This document shows, piece by piece, positions 21,801 to 34,200 of a stretch of 64,000 bases of DNA; within the stretch, counting starts at the first letter, position 1, and each line of letters begins with the position of its first letter. Below the pieces are notes generated by a model that had not been told where the DNA came from, ran no database searches, and saw nothing but the letters and a program-made list of their open reading frames with translations. The stretch covers positions 124,001 to 188,000 of the forward strand of contig NW_025954975.1 of the NCBI RefSeq assembly GCF_022376445.1. Reading direction: 5' to 3'. The translations under genes and the position numbers were made by a program. Source of the stretch: Fomitopsis serialis. Lineage: Eukaryota; Basidiomycota; Agaricomycetes; Polyporales; Fomitopsidaceae.

Positions 21801-23872
21801 ATGAGCAGGCGACAATCTCGTATATCAATCGACACAAGACAGAATGACACCCTCCTCGAGTTCGAGAACTGTGCGTCTCCCTTAGATTCGTTCCAACCGC
21901 GGTACTGACCGCAAGGTTCAACTTCGCCCGCGACAGTCAAGAAGAAGTTTCTGCTTGCCAACAAGCACATCACTAAGTGAGGACTACGGGACTGTGTTTC
22001 GATGACACACGCTGAACGGTCTGCTCTATCCAGATTGAACTCAACACTGAGCGTCCGCATTGAGGAACTCAACGCCCAGATATCCACGCTTTACGTCGAG
22101 AACCTCCGGCTCCGCGCATCCGAGATTGCGCTGGCCTCGCAACTCAAGAAAGAGCGGGAGAAATCCAGAAAGATAATCACCGACACTGAGGCTGCAGTGA
22201 GTCGCACATTCTGTTGCGTTGACCTTACCCTTTCCCTGTGCACCGACATTGCTCCGCCAGACACATAGCTTCATCAAACACCTCTCCCACATCCGCAAGA
22301 CCTTCCACGTCCCGCACGGGAGACCATCCGACTCTGAAGACTCGCAACCACCGCCACCCCGAGCCAAACGACCTGTCATCAACCCTGATGCATCGCCCGC
22401 GCCGAACCGCCTCGCTAAGGCACCGACTGTCCCTGGTATAGTCGAAGACGACGAGACCAACGTGTCCTCACCAGAAGACCCTGACGCAGACGTTGAGGAG
22501 GAGGACCCTCCGCCGGTGAAGCGGAAGAAGGCCAAGTCGCGGCCATCTGATTCTCGACTACCCTTGCCCACTCAGGCCATACCTCCACTACCAGACGCGG
22601 ACGTGCGACAGATCGAATTTGAGGAACAGCTCAACAAGGTTGGCAAACGGAAGCCGACGAGGAGACAGAGTGGGCTCTCACAAGCGTGTCGATCACTACC
22701 GTCACGCCGAGTGGCTTCAGCACCGAACTCATGCCGCCGCGACCGCCGAGTCCCGCCTTTGGGTCGCCGATCAGGAGAGCAGTAGGACTCGCGGAGGAGG
22801 CGGACGAGCGACGGGCTGTGAATGGCGACGAGGATGATGATGATGATGAAGTGGAGGTGATACTGCAGGGCGTGACCAAACGCGATAAAGAAAAGGAGCG
22901 GAAGAGGGAGCGGACGGTAGAGAAGGATCGAGACAAAGAGAGACATTCTTCGAGCAACAGTGAGCGGACAAAGGAGCGAGAGCGTAAGCGGACGCGCGAT
23001 GCCGATGACCCTGCGCCGGTGGCGGGGGCAGCAAGTCGAGGCTCAAGGATGTCACCAACTCACACCCAACTACCCTACGCTTCTGGAAATCGATGATGGT
23101 ACGCATCTCTTTACATTGTTCGATGGATCCTTCGTCTGTTCCACTCTCATGTTCATTTTACTTATCTGCGGTGATCTGCATAGATCGGGAGCGCCAACCT
23201 ACACCGGACGATGATGTACCGTTGGCCAGCACGTCGAGTCAAACGAACTCTGCCACTCGCGCACGCGATGGTGTGGCTACCCCCGCACCGAAGCCTCGTT
23301 CGCACCCCGCCCCTGTCCTTCCTGCCTCTCGAGCTTCCAGCCCTCAACCACCTCCTGCTCCCCCAGAAGCAGAAGCCCCCGGTGGCCGTGAAAAGCGTGT
23401 GAGGAAGAGCGTGAACTACGCAGAGCCCAAACTCAACACGTGAGTTCAAACTTAGGCAGGGTGGACTGAATGTCGAAGCTGACCACATGCGAACCACAGG
23501 AAAATGAGGAAGCCGGACCCACAGCCTCTGACCAGCACTAAGCGCATGTCTACTTCCTCTATGGAGGGTATCCGATCACGGGCTTCCTCGGCGGAAGCAC
23601 CATCGGAAGCACCGTCTGCAATCGGCGACGAACTACCCTCTGGCACGGCGCAAGTTCCCGTAGTGTCCGGCGCTACTGTCAAGAGAAAGAAGTCCCGAGT
23701 GTACGTGCTTCCAGACGACGGCGAAGAGAGCGAGGGCACGCAGGCGGACGCCGAGTTCGGTAACCTCGCGAGCTGGGTGAATGTCGACGGCAGGCGACGC
23801 AGCATCCAGAGCGCCTCAAGTAGTCGGCGTGTCGAGGGCGACGATGCACGAAGACATAGCATGGCTGTTTAG
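21801..23872 (+). CDS. sgo1: Shugoshin (guardian of centromeric cohesin)
   Basis: Shugoshin protects centromeric cohesin by recruiting PP2A and helps bi-orientation. The first exon, MSRRQSRISIDTRQNDTLLE, continues after an intron as FKKKFLLANKHITK. The coiled coil follows: LNSTLSVRIEELNAQISTLY, VENLRLRASEIALASQLKKE. This N-terminal coiled coil is the cohesin/PP2A-binding domain. A long acidic and basic disordered middle follows. The C-terminal basic SGO motif reads KRVRKSVNYAEPKLNT|KMRKPDP, split by an intron, and the protein ends ARRHSMAV. Two one-base frame breaks (near 22650, before EADEETEWALTSVSITTVTP, and near 23015, before SKSRLKDVTNSHP) prevent a single clean translation. In a gene this important they look technical. 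The motif pair makes the identity firm. Confidence 0.8.
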
Positions 23873-24356
23873 CCTTGACGGGTGGGGTCTCCTCCACCCT
23901 CAACCAACCACCCCACCTCGCCGCACCTCCTTGCCTCCTCGTGCAGCCGGCGTTTTCACGCTGGCGTTGACGACCCACTATGATCTATGATTACGACTAT
24001 GACACGGGCTTATGGACTCATCGTTATTTTATGCGTGCGGGACTACAGCGTTGGGTATACGTCTCCCCATCAGACTCCTCTCGTCCTCACTGCTCCTGGT
24101 GCATATACTATGGTTGATTACTACTTCATCTCTTCCCTATTCACGTCATGAATCCCGACGAATTCCAGTCCAAATCAGCAAGTAGACTATTGTATCACCT
24201 GTATATCGCCGTCATCGTTTAGTCCCGCTGTGTGGTTTGTTGTCTGTTACAGCATCAATCTCAATTGAATCCTCGCACCTGCCACACTGTGCGTGCCGTC
24301 TTAATAAGATGTCGTATTGGTTGTAAACGACGACGGAATTCTCCACCGAGTAGTGC
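23873..24356. other. Intergenic region between convergent genes
   Basis: Shugoshin ends at its left edge and a small minus-strand gene at its right, so this holds two 3' flanks. It starts CT/CA-rich (CCTCCACCCTCAACCAACCA) and becomes AT-richer. No gene is supported. Confidence 0.4.
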
Positions 24357-24911
24357 TCAGTCTGCAAAGTTGACCCGTTCCGTGGTCGTGCTGAGGGTTC
24401 TGCAGGTTGCCGCCATGAATTCGGCTGTCCGTGTCAGCGGTTGGTGCATCTTGTTTCCTGCTTTCGCCCGCTTGCGTGCATTCGCCTTCTCTCGTTTGCC
24501 TTCGCAGCTTCTGAGGCAAGAGCTGCCTTGACTTGTTTCTGTAGACCGTTAAATCTCCTCTGCCAAATGCTGAGACGGAGACTTACTAGTTTGTCCTTCG
24601 ACTTGGACTTTTTGTGTGAAGCAGGGGCAGGGGCAGTCTTGGAGTCTCACTCGATTTCAGTCCCGCGTTTCAATGCGGCCATGCTTTGGGATTTACTCAC
24701 CCCAGCCAGCTGTGTGTGCCGTTCGACTTTCTTCTTGGAGATGTCTTCCTGCGTAGCGGCAACTGACTGGGCTAGCTTCAGAGCATCATCCTGTTGAGTA
24801 GGCACGATGTTATTGAGTTGGATCCAAGTTCTTCATGTAGAGTCTAGACAGACCATCCTAACTTACCTTAGAGTCGATGAATTGCTTCGGCTGTTTATCC
24901 TTGCGCGCCAT
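24357..24911 (-). CDS. Small lysine-rich protein, unrecognised
   Basis: I do not recognise this gene. A chain of short exons with good splice signals reads MARKDKQPKQFIDSK, then DDALKLAQSVAATQEDISKK and VERHTQLAG, then TAPAPASHKKSKSKDKL, then KQVKAALASEAAKANE. The last exon either stops at 24434 (frame RRRMHASGRKQETRCTNR) or, allowing one missing base, continues as EKANARKRAKAGNKMHQPLT and ends TTTERVNFAD at 24357. The product would be roughly 100-130 residues, highly charged, with heptad-like alanine/lysine stretches but no membrane segment. Nuclear or nucleolar location is only a guess from the lysine content. The start context (ATG complement 24909-24911) and clean introns support a real gene. 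Confidence 0.5.
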
Positions 24912-25287
24912 GTACGCGAGTTGTACACAAGAAGTAAGAAAGACTAGCTATGTCACATTTATTTTAGAGTCTTTCTGGTATCCTTCAGGTGTGCATGTGC
25001 AGAAGAGTGATGAACCAGTGTTGAGTGCTTGAGCGGTGAGTACAGCATGAATCTCGATCCAGGCCGAGGGAACGTACGTGTTCACACGCGTGTCTTATTT
25101 GGTGATCAACGCGTTGTGGGCGCGCCCAGTCGCAGTTCGTTCCTCTCGTCAACTCGCCGTGGTCTTGTTTTGCGTCTGGCTTTTCTTGACTGCCTTCGCT
25201 CAAACTCATAGATAATTGAATACACAGTACGCTGTCTTCTCAACACTGCCCGCCAATACTGGCAACGTCCACGAACGGCGACGACAC
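24912..25287. promoter_or_regulatory. Divergent intergenic region
   Basis: This lies between the start of the small minus-strand gene and the start of the plus-strand gene at 25288. It probably carries both promoters. No TATA box or repeat stands out. Confidence 0.35.
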
Positions 25288-27208
25288 ATGACCTCCTCTT
25301 CCTCCTCCTCGAGCTCTTCCTCCACGGAAGATCGCGTGGACTTTGCTGAGCGCATATCCAAGGCGCGATTGGATTACTCAAACCTACCAGAGCAGTTATG
25401 CCCGTCCTCGCGTCCAGCATCGCCTCAAGTCAGTTCACGAGCAGAGGACCTCAAGCAAGCGATCATGGACGCGGTCACGATGGCCAACAGCAACCCCACC
25501 CACCCAAAGTGGAGTCATCTGACACATATGGTCAGGCTTCACTGCACGCGGAGAGGCTACGTCGGCGCAGGGGAAGGAGTCAGGATCGGGGATGTGCAGA
25601 AGGCGGATATCCCGTCGGTCGAATGGGTGCTACCAGAGACGGAGGAGGGTGGGACCGCTATGTGAAGCGGTGGGGTAGGAAGTTCAACTCCCGTGATCGT
25701 ACATCGAAGTATTTCCAGCCTGGCGAGGAGGAGGACCTAGAGGATCCTGTCCGCACGCCTGCCAAGAAGGCTGATATCATCAGGGAGAAAGTCAAAACAT
25801 GGCAGGCAAACGTTGTTTCCGTGGAAGATGATCAGCCACCAATTCAACAAGATGAACCGTCAATGTCGACAACCGCAGTGAACAAGGGCAAACTCAAGGA
25901 TATGGCCAGCCAGGGCACTCTGTCACAAGGCTCCTCGGGTTTGCGGTAGTGAAGCGGCCCACAGTCACGACGAAGAAACCAGGCAAGGACAGTCGCAAGG
26001 CTGCCCTCGCTGCTGCAGACCCACCCGACGCTCGCCAATCTCCGCGGACGTGCGGATGTCTTCCTCGTTGCCACAGTCAGTAGCTTCAGCTCCTGTGGTT
26101 GAGTTGCAGCCATCTGCGCCGATCAGTTCTGAATCGAATGCCGTGATCACCGAAGTTTCTGAGATGGTGGGTACACCCATCACATACTGAACCAATATCG
26201 TCTCTGACAATGAATGAACTACAGTCATTTCTTCCACCATCCTTCCCGTCTCAGCTGAGGACGTCCACTCCCCCATTAGATAAGGCGAAGGCGAAACCTC
26301 CGCCAATCATGCCATCTTCCCCTCTCTCGCCGCCCCCTCCTACTCAACACATCACACTACCTGGTATTTCTGACCAGTCCTCACCCGTCCACAGGGCACA
26401 GAAGCGCGGTCGGAGTAACTCTCCACGACATAGCGATGCGATGGATATATCAGCTGAATTGCGCCAAAGTCCTCCTAACAAGAAGGCTCGCACGACTGCA
26501 CCAGATAGTAGTTCAAGCGCGCCGATTCCACCTCCTTCGACCCCACCTCCGCCTGCATCTTCCGCGAGCAACGATGCAGTCTCGCCTGTCAGGAACTATG
26601 GATTAGGTAACGCTCAAGGGCTTCCTATAGAAACTCCCACAACGCCAGAGCGTCAAGCCCTTCCAACCCTCACGGACCTCCTCGCGTCGTCGCGCCGATC
26701 GAAAGCACGTCCGCGGCCCCCTCGCGGAAGACGAAGTCCGCCCATCACGCCGCGAAGGGACCACAAACTTCCCGCAGCAGACGCACTGGACGCAGACGCA
26801 GATGCAGGCACGGACCGGGAGGCCTCTCCCGCGCGGACGTACTTCTCCTCGCCCGCCTCAGGATCGTCCTCCTCCTCGCCGCGCTTCCGCCCCCGCTCGC
26901 CCGTCTCGCCCCTGTTCTCGCAGAACCCGGGCGCGTTCGCCCCCGCGTTCGTGTCTTCGCAGCCGGGCGGCTTCCTCGGCTACGGCAACTCGCAGATGCC
27001 CCTCCACGGCGGCGCGCCGGTCACGCGCGCGGGCAGCGGGGTGTTCGGGCTGGGGTACAACTCGCAGTTCGACGTGGAGGGCGGGGTCAGCAGGGCCGCG
27101 GAGCTGTTGGACCGCGATGTGGATTATGCGGATTGGCTGCGGGATATACCCGAGGTTGAAGACGAGGCTGCGGCGGTGAAGCAGAGCCAGGACGGAGTCG
27201 CGGTGTGA
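25288..27208 (+). CDS. Large disordered protein, unrecognised
   Basis: I do not recognise this gene. It starts with a serine run, MTSSSSSSSSSSTEDRVDF, followed by a probable helix DLKQAIMDAVTMANSNP. A basic part (SLHAERLRRRRGRS, DRYVKRWGRKFNSRDRTSKY) and an acidic part follow. A long Ser/Pro-rich disordered region with nuclear-localisation-like clusters (AQKRGRSNSPR, PPNKKART) comes next, then LPTLTDLLASSRRSKARPRP. The last 100 residues contain an ordered-looking end: GFLGYGNSQMPLHGG, VFGLGYNSQFDVEGGVSRAA and LLDRDVDYADWLRDIPEVED. Up to three one-base frame breaks (near 25508, 25940 and 26020) are needed to follow the best frame. The mixture of basic, acidic and SP-rich stretches suggests a nuclear or cell-cycle-regulated protein, but that is inference. 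Confidence 0.5.
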
Positions 27209-27764
27209 ACTTACTTTGACGTGGGGATGGACGACGGCGTGCTGGACCATGTGCGCGTGCGTGCGCTACGCTGAGGTGTGGTCGTGCCTTCTGTGCGATG
27301 TGGTCTCTATGATTATGGATTATTTGCATTAGGATTCTGTTCTCGAGTGTACGGATGTTGAGTTGGGGTATCGCGAATGACATACGCGAGCGGGACTACT
27401 CCCACACGAATCGCTGTTATGATGGAACGTCTCGAAGCGAGTATGCATGGAGGAATCGCGTGTCCACAGTGGTACTCGCCAGGGTCTGTTACGACAGAAA
27501 GAGCAGATGACTTCTTTGCATCCTGATAGGCAGACGTTCTCGATTGAGTGCGTACGAGGGTTTTACGACACGCCGCTCTCGTCAACCCTTCTGATCACGA
27601 CCCTAACCGCACGAAGCCCAAAGGGGGGACTTCTCTGCTTTTCTCGGTGACGTTTGACTTCGCATTGGTAACCAGGTCCACTACTTATGAACCTTTATGA
27701 ACCAAGGAACGGGCAGTGCCAAAGCTTGCAACGCCGATCCCTCAGGGAGTGTCGCGCAGGCAAG
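27209..27764. other. Intergenic region
   Basis: This contains the 3' flank of the preceding gene and the 5' flank of the SDR gene. No supported gene, repeat or clear TATA box was seen. Confidence 0.4.
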
Positions 27765-29281
27765 ATGTCCGAGCTCGCGTCAAGTCGTGTTTGGTTCAGT
27801 GAGTGTTTGGGTCCAGTTCATGATGCATGACACCGCTCATCATGGATTCACTCAGTCACCGGGACGTCGAAAGGCTTGGGGCGCGCCCTGCTCGAGGAGG
27901 TCCTCAGCCGTGGCGAGCGAGCCGTCGCAACCCTGCGCGAACCAGACGTGCTGGAGCCGCTCGCCGAGCGGTACCCCTCGTCCCAGTTACTCGTCTTCCG
28001 CCTGGATGTCTCGAGCTATGCAGAGATCGAAGACGCATTTCGAGCGACGGAGGTTCACTTTGGTCGGCTCGACGTAGTGGTGAATAACGCTGGATACGCG
28101 GTTGAAGGCGAGATCGAAGCTACTCCTGAGAACGCTGCTCGAGCGCAGATGGAGGTCTGCTTTTGGGGCCCAGCGAACATTACAAAAGAGGCCAGTCAAA
28201 TACCTCAAGTGGTGATGACGGTGAACTGACCCTTTCCTATGGTGCGGGACACTAAGTCACCGCTACTTTGAGACAAAGTTTCGGTAGGCGCCAGATTTCG
28301 CCCGAATCCTTATCCCTCTTGTAGAATTGCTCCAATTAGCATTAGGAACAATCCTACTAGACGGATTTTCCCAACACTCAAAATTGACGAAGTTGGGTGA
28401 TGGGAATTTGGCCAGGTCACGTGTAGCCACCCAACATGGCAAGTCTCACCTCAGTAGCGCCCACAACCCGGTCACAAAGGGTTACCAGCGCTGGGCCTGG
28501 GCCTCTAGGCGCCCACCTTCCGCGGGTGACCACCGTCTCCATAAGAGATTCAGATGCCCGATCTGCTTACAAATGGGCGTTTAGATGCCCAAATGCGGTA
28601 GCCAGGCCTAGGCTGGGGTTACCTGGGCGCTGCCCGACCAATTTGGCCACTGTCCCAAGGTAGCGGTGACTTAGTGTCCCGCACCATAGTCGATCCGGTT
28701 CTTCAGGGATGTGAATCCCCTTGGGCAAGGCGGCCGTGTTCTGAACATATCCTCGATTTGTGGGTATTCGGGCAATCCCACATTTTCATACTACTGTGCA
28801 GCAAAATTTGGTAAGCCCTCGGATAGTAGATACTACGATTGCTGACAACAACGTTGTCACAGCCTTGGAAGCCTTTACAGAGTCGTTCATCAAGGAGATG
28901 CTCCCTGAATGGAACATCAAAGGCGTCATCGTCGAGCCGGGAGGCTTCCGTACCGACTGGAACGCGGGATCGCTCGTCCGGTTCCCTGCCCCTCCACAGT
29001 ACGACACCCCCGAGTCACCAACCGTGCGGTTCAGGAAGATGACCGCACAGACGTACATCGGAGACCCGGCGAAGGCAGCCAAGGCGCTTGTGCAGATAGC
29101 GGACATGGACGAGCTGCCGCTGCGGATCCAGCTGGGCACGGAGAGTCTGCTCGTGGTCAGGAACAAGGCGGTGAGAACTATACAGGACGGCGAGAGGTAT
29201 GCTGAGCTGGCGCATTCGACGAACGTGGACGGGGTCGACAAGGATGCTGTCCTGGAGATGTTCAAGGAAATCAATGCTTGA
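27765..29281 (+). CDS. Short-chain dehydrogenase/reductase with a MITE in an intron
   Basis: This is an NAD(P)-dependent oxidoreductase of the classical SDR family; substrate unknown. Exon 1 is MSELASSRVWF, joined over an intron to ITGTSKGLGRALLEEVLSRG (TGxxxGxG cofactor motif). Then come LDVSSYAEIEDAF and LDVVVNNAGYAVEGEIEATP (NNAG). The exon ends near ANITKE. The next coding block, RFFRDVNPLGQGGRVLNISS, begins only after a 447-bp inserted MITE. It continues with the active site SYYCAAKFALEAFTESF (YxxxK) and IVEPGGFRTDWN, and ends VLEMFKEINA. All catalytic residues are present. Function depends on correct splicing across the MITE, whose right end now supplies the acceptor region CACCATAG. 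If that fails, the product would be truncated after a few residues, at the TGA about 28227. Confidence 0.8.
28240..28686. mobile_element. 447-bp MITE with 27-bp perfect TIRs and TA duplication
   Basis: The ends are exact inverted repeats of 27 bp beginning TGGTGCGGGACACTAAG. TA dinucleotides flank both sides (28238-28239 and 28687-28688). The interior encodes nothing, and the subterminal parts also pair loosely (GGCGCC and CCTAGG-type words). Size, TIRs and TA duplication fit a Tc1/mariner-type MITE. It lies in an SDR intron, at the TA of a CCTTTCC-TAG acceptor. Confidence 0.9.
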
Positions 29282-29768
29282 CACGAATACTATCACCGAT
29301 CCTTCCTCCTCCTGACATAGCTTGAGTACTTATAAAAGCAGTCGGTGAACTGTTGGATTCAGTAGGGCGGGAGGAATACGCGCTCCGCCTACGCGGTTGT
29401 GGCGATTCACGTGATGTGTCGCGTTGTGCTCATGACGCATTCGGTGATGCTGCCTGCGCGGGCTACGTCGAGGTGGGCGGTACGCAGCGTCATGCATGTG
29501 TTCACTGCCGTTGCCGCGCTCACATGGATCCACAGTCCACAACGTAGCGCGAAATCGCGAGCGTCCTATTGGATGCGGCCTCCGCCCCGACGTGTGCTAA
29601 GTTACGATCCACGTACTGCAGCAGCGATCAATCGCGCGGCGTAGCCACCAGGGCATGCGTGGCAGCGCATGCGCGTATATAATATGCCCTCCCGTCCCAT
29701 CTGTGTGCCAGCTCGCTCACACCTCCGTGTTGTCCCCCTTCGCTACCACAGCCGCATCCTCGTTCACC
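29282..29768 (+). promoter_or_regulatory. Upstream region of the hemerythrin gene with TATA box
   Basis: CGTATATAATATGCC at about 29673-29687 is a strong TATA box, 80-95 nt before the ATG. It is preceded by repeated GCATGCG words (GGCATGCGTGGCAGCGCATG, around 29652-29671) that form a small palindrome. The rest of the gap shows nothing further. Confidence 0.55.
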
Positions 29769-30486
29769 ATGGCCAGCGCACAACTTCTCGACATCACTCG
29801 GGAGATCAAGCTCGACCACGACAACGTGCGCGAGCTCTTTGACAGATATAAGACCGCCACAGATCCCAAGACGAAGAAGGCCGTCGCCAACACGCTCATC
29901 CGCGAGATGGCCGTCCATTCCGACGCCGAGTACGTCCTCCGCTGCATTCGGTTGGACGACAGCCGTTGATATTGACTCATCGCGTCGTACCAAAAAGAGA
30001 GGTCACCGTCTACAACGACTACGCAGCCGTCGGCCTCGGCGACGTCGCGACCCACAACAAGGAGGATCACGCGGAGGTGAAGAAGCTCGTCTACGCCGCC
30101 GACTCGCACGGCTTCGGAAAGCCCGACTACGACGACGTCCTCGCGAAGGCAGTCACCGCCTTCGACACCCACGCCCGCGAGGAGGAGACCGACCAGCTGC
30201 CAACGCTCCGCCAGAAGCTCTCCCCCGAGGACAACGACGTATGTTTGAATGCGTGCGTTTCGCGGCTCGTGCCGTTGGCTGATCCCGGATCATGTCGCAG
30301 CGAATCGTGCGTGCGTTCCTCAAGGCACGCGCGGCGGTCCCCTCGCGCCCGCACCCATGGGCACCGCAGACCGGCGGCATCGCGCAGAAGGCAGTAGGCG
30401 CGCAGGGAAAGCTGCACGACAAGGTCGTCGAGACCCTCACCGATCGCGACTTCGTCGACGTCAAGTACACGCATCCCGAGGTCTGA
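29769..30486 (+). CDS. Hemerythrin-like HHE-domain protein
   Basis: HHE-domain proteins bind a di-iron centre and are implicated in oxygen, iron or redox handling. The start MASAQLLDITREIKLDHDNV gives the first His (KLDHDN). Further ligand-like positions are IREMAVHSDAEE, VATHNKEDHAEVKKL (HxxxxHxE) and AFDTHAREEETDQLP (HxxxE). Three exons are joined by introns near 29929-29990 and 30240-30298. The last exon ends VDVKYTHPEV, stop 30484-30486. The first 160 residues are the helical bundle. The C-terminal extension RPHPWAPQTGGIAQKAVGAQ is common in fungal members. No signal peptide is seen, so it is probably cytosolic. The gene looks intact. Confidence 0.85.
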
Positions 30487-31285
30487 ACGGACCACATCGG
30501 ACAGCGCCCAACCGAGCGTCATATTTTCTATAGCAGTATTTGTACCAGTAGTCTGTGGCAGTTGTACAACAGCACGCACGTTATGAATCACGACCCGGCG
30601 GAACAAACACGGAACCGTCGCATGCCTCAAGATCCCTGCAGCTGAGTGCATCGTCGATATCAGTACATGCTGCGCAGTGCATGCGACCCTCGTCTGGGCG
30701 AAACATTCCTTCACGGGCACCAACGCTGTCACTTTCTAGGCGCGATTGTCGCACATGGCGAGTGTCATGGACGTCGATCACGTAGGGAGAGAAGGCACAA
30801 CCGTCACAAGCCCGTAAACTCTAGAGGCACACAATTCGAGTATATAATATAGCTCTGGTCGCCGAAAGTTTCAGCGGCGCCGATGAGCATCTATTTAGAC
30901 AACCGAGCGAGCACGTACACAGGAAGCTACAATATACGACATAATGACAACAACACGGACGAATAATACAGTATGCAAGTGAGCAAAGCAACAGATAACA
31001 ATAAGGTAGCGGAAGATAGCAAGTGCGACTGATGCGGGTATCACGGAAGGGAACTGTCCGGAGCATGCAGATGTGGTATATGTCCGTGTAAATGCGAGGG
31101 TATCATTTGCGATGCGAGGAAATGAGAGGGTTCAGTCCGGGATGCGCGAGATTGAGAATGTATGCGAGGGAATTGAAGTGGGGGAAACGCGACGGAAGGT
31201 TGAGATTGAGAGATTGCTAGGACGCAGCAACGTCTGATAGCAGGCGTCTCCGCAGCGAAGATGCCAGGAGGGCGGGAGTCGTGGC
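30487..31285. other. Intergenic region including the outer end of the left inverted-duplication arm
   Basis: 30487-30845 is unique sequence with no supported gene. From about 30846 the sequence matches the reverse complement of the region ending near 43092 and is the 3' flank of the left kinase gene. Confidence 0.5.
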
Positions 31286-34200
31286 TCACCGCCTGACTCG
31301 GAGATGGAACGACGACCAGGCCAGCGCAATTGGATCGGCGACGCGCATCTCGGTTTGCTCCACGCAGTAAGACGAGGCGTGTGGATCCTCTTGTGAGCGG
31401 CCTGCGCCACTCACGCCACCCATCTGGAGCCCATGTGCGATGGACAGCCGTGCGGTGAGGCTGGTCGATAGCTCTTTGTATTCCGGGAGGAACCAGGCTG
31501 GCGGAGAAGTCAAAGTAAGCGTCTGGATGGCTAATAGCAGACGGCAATCATACTCACCCTCATATTGGGCGTAGTTTGGGTCCCCGAAGAGTTTGTCCCA
31601 TTCGATTCCAGCGAAAAATTCATGATCTATGATTTCGTCGGTGCTTGGACGGTTAGCAGGATCCGGTTGGGTCATCTGCAGTGGGCCGGTCAGCCGTTGG
31701 CGAACCCAGGAGCGTCGGAGAACGCTCGTGTTCAAGAAGACTCACCCATAGAACGAGTTCCAGTGCAGGGTGATCTTCGCCGATCAGCTCGACTACGCTT
31801 TCGCGCACGCCTTCCCGGGCCCCCTTTGTTCGGTAGTAGACGATGTGTTTTTCTGGGAAACTGCCGTGTTGGGTCCACGGTTCGTCCAGTCCGGCGAGGA
31901 GCTCTACCCAGACGCAGCCGAGCGCCCAGATGTCGACCTTGTAGTTGTATGGTAGGGCACGGCGCTGTTCGGGCGCGAAGTACTCCTCCGTGCCGCATTC
32001 TCGCGAGGACATGACGTTCTCAAAGGAGACCTTGCCGGGGACGTCGGCGCGCATCACCAGACCGAAGTCGGCGAGGGTGCACCGGCCGTATTTGTCAAGG
32101 AGGAGGTTGTCTGGTTTGATGTCCCGATGCACCACCCCGGCGCCGTGCAGGTGCCAGAGTGAGAAAATCTGGAAGAGAGCACGGCGACGGTCAGCAGCCT
32201 GGTTCGTCGCGCTCGAAGACCCGCGAGCACGCACCGACTGCGCCATGTAGAACCTATCTGCGTGATGCTTAACATGCTTCAACTCGAACTTCTTCTGACG
32301 ATCAGCGCCGTCCAACGCGAGATCACATTGGAGCTCCATGTACTGCCGCAGTGAGCCGCGGTGCAAACCCTGGAAGGCAACGCGTGGCGTTCAGCAAGTG
32401 TCATCGATGGAGGGCGATTGCACATACCATGACAAAGTAGACGTTATTCTCGTCTTCCCAACTTTCCACCAGCCCCATCAGCCCCAGATTCAGTCCCCGA
32501 CGACTCTGTTTCGTTACCCATGCCATGATGTCCATCTCGTCCATCAACATTTGGCGCGCACCCGGCCTCCGGTAGGCGCGTTTCGTGTGGGTAACTTTGA
32601 TCGCGACGGGCTCCCCGGTGAGATCAGTGGCGTCCAGGACATAGGCGAACCCGCCATGTGCGATGACGCCATTGACCAGGTAACGACTTCCGGTGTGCGG
32701 GTTATGGAGAGCGATGATTCGCCGCGGTTTGGGCCTATCTGTGTCGACTGGCGGGACACTGAACTCTTCGTCGTAGTGGTTTGCCGCCGTCCATCCGTGT
32801 CGTCGGAGTCCCACTCTCCGTCGGCGTCAGAGAGTTCGCCATCGAAGGATTCGGTGTCGGAAAACTCCAATGACGAATTGCTTGATGTCGACGCGACGGA
32901 TCCCGTGGACGAGGTAGCGCGAGTTGAGATTGAGGGCTTAGCGGACGTGTCGTCTTCGTCCGTGTCGGCGTGTTGAATGTAGCGGTGCGTAATGGCACGC
33001 TCCGCTGGCACGTCCTCGTGGAGGTCCTGTATGTGAGCCGTGGACTTGTTCAACTCCGGAATGTAGCCCTCGGCCTCGCGAGCCACATTACCAACATCGG
33101 AGGGGAAGGGTGCATTGAAGGGAAGGAGAGGTTCGAGGGTCTCGGCCTTGGGATGGCTGTGGCACTCGCCGTTCGTAGTCAGCGGGGTGAGGCATTCGAT
33201 TGGCGGATCGAAGTCGGAGGACGAGGATGAATGGGGGGAGAGTTCAGGGAACGGAAAGGATACCTGCACGCCGACATCGACCTTGTTGTTCTGCTGGCAA
33301 CCGAGTGTGGTGGGCGACGTCGAGGAGGACTGTGAAGCAAACCGACGCGACGAGTGAGCGGACGCCTCGGATTGTGGCCGTTCGTCGATGGTCAGGTCAA
33401 ACGGCGCATGGATGTCGTTGAATGGTGGAACAGCATGGGACGTAGACGGTACCGCCCCTTTGTTATTGAGGGGATTTAGGATGAGGTGGTTATGGAATGG
33501 GTAGGTTAGAGGGGCACAAGCCACTCCAACGGACGCGACAATGGCCGTGCCCGAGGGGTGTGGCGTTCCTGTGGTAGGGGTAGTATTGAATGTAGACGCG
33601 TCGAAACGCGTCGGGGTGGCGTCGGAAGGTGTAGCGGGGGTGTGGCGCGATGCCTGGCGAGCGAAGGCAGCCTTCGCGGACTCCCTCAACGCGTCGAACG
33701 CGTTCGGAACCGTGGCGCGAGCAAGAGTCAGTGCCTTTATGGACCACGGAGCCGTGTCCTGGTACTTGAGGGCGAACATGCTTGCGTCGGGCCACGGGAT
33801 TGGGGAGTGCAGGCAAGTTGCGGTGATGTTGAGAGGGAGGATGAGGGAGGATGAACGGGGCGAACACCGCTTTATGGTGTTCAGCTTGGGCCCTCGCCAC
33901 CGTGATTCATCTCCGTTTTAGGTAGGCCTGTGGCTGCGTGGACCTCCGGGGCTTCTGAGTAGAATTTCAGCGCTCACGGCGAGGACAAAGCGTGAAGCTG
34001 GGGCCGTTTGTCCGTGATGGGCGAGATAAAGATAAGTACTTAGTGTAGCAAGGAGGGGAAAAATGGTTTATTATGCGCGTTGCGTCAGTGAGCGGTAGTT
34101 ACCTTGTTTAGAGCATCCATTGTGTTTTCGTAGTATGGTCCAAGCATGCTCACTGAGCAGGAAGCAGACATGATTCTACGTTAGGTCGTAAAAAACCCTT

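Noticed and set aside
24985..25209. Minus-strand frame MSLSEGSQEKPDAKQDHGEL
   Set aside because: It is upstream of a better-supported gene, has no similarity or splice continuation, and lies in the divergent promoter region.
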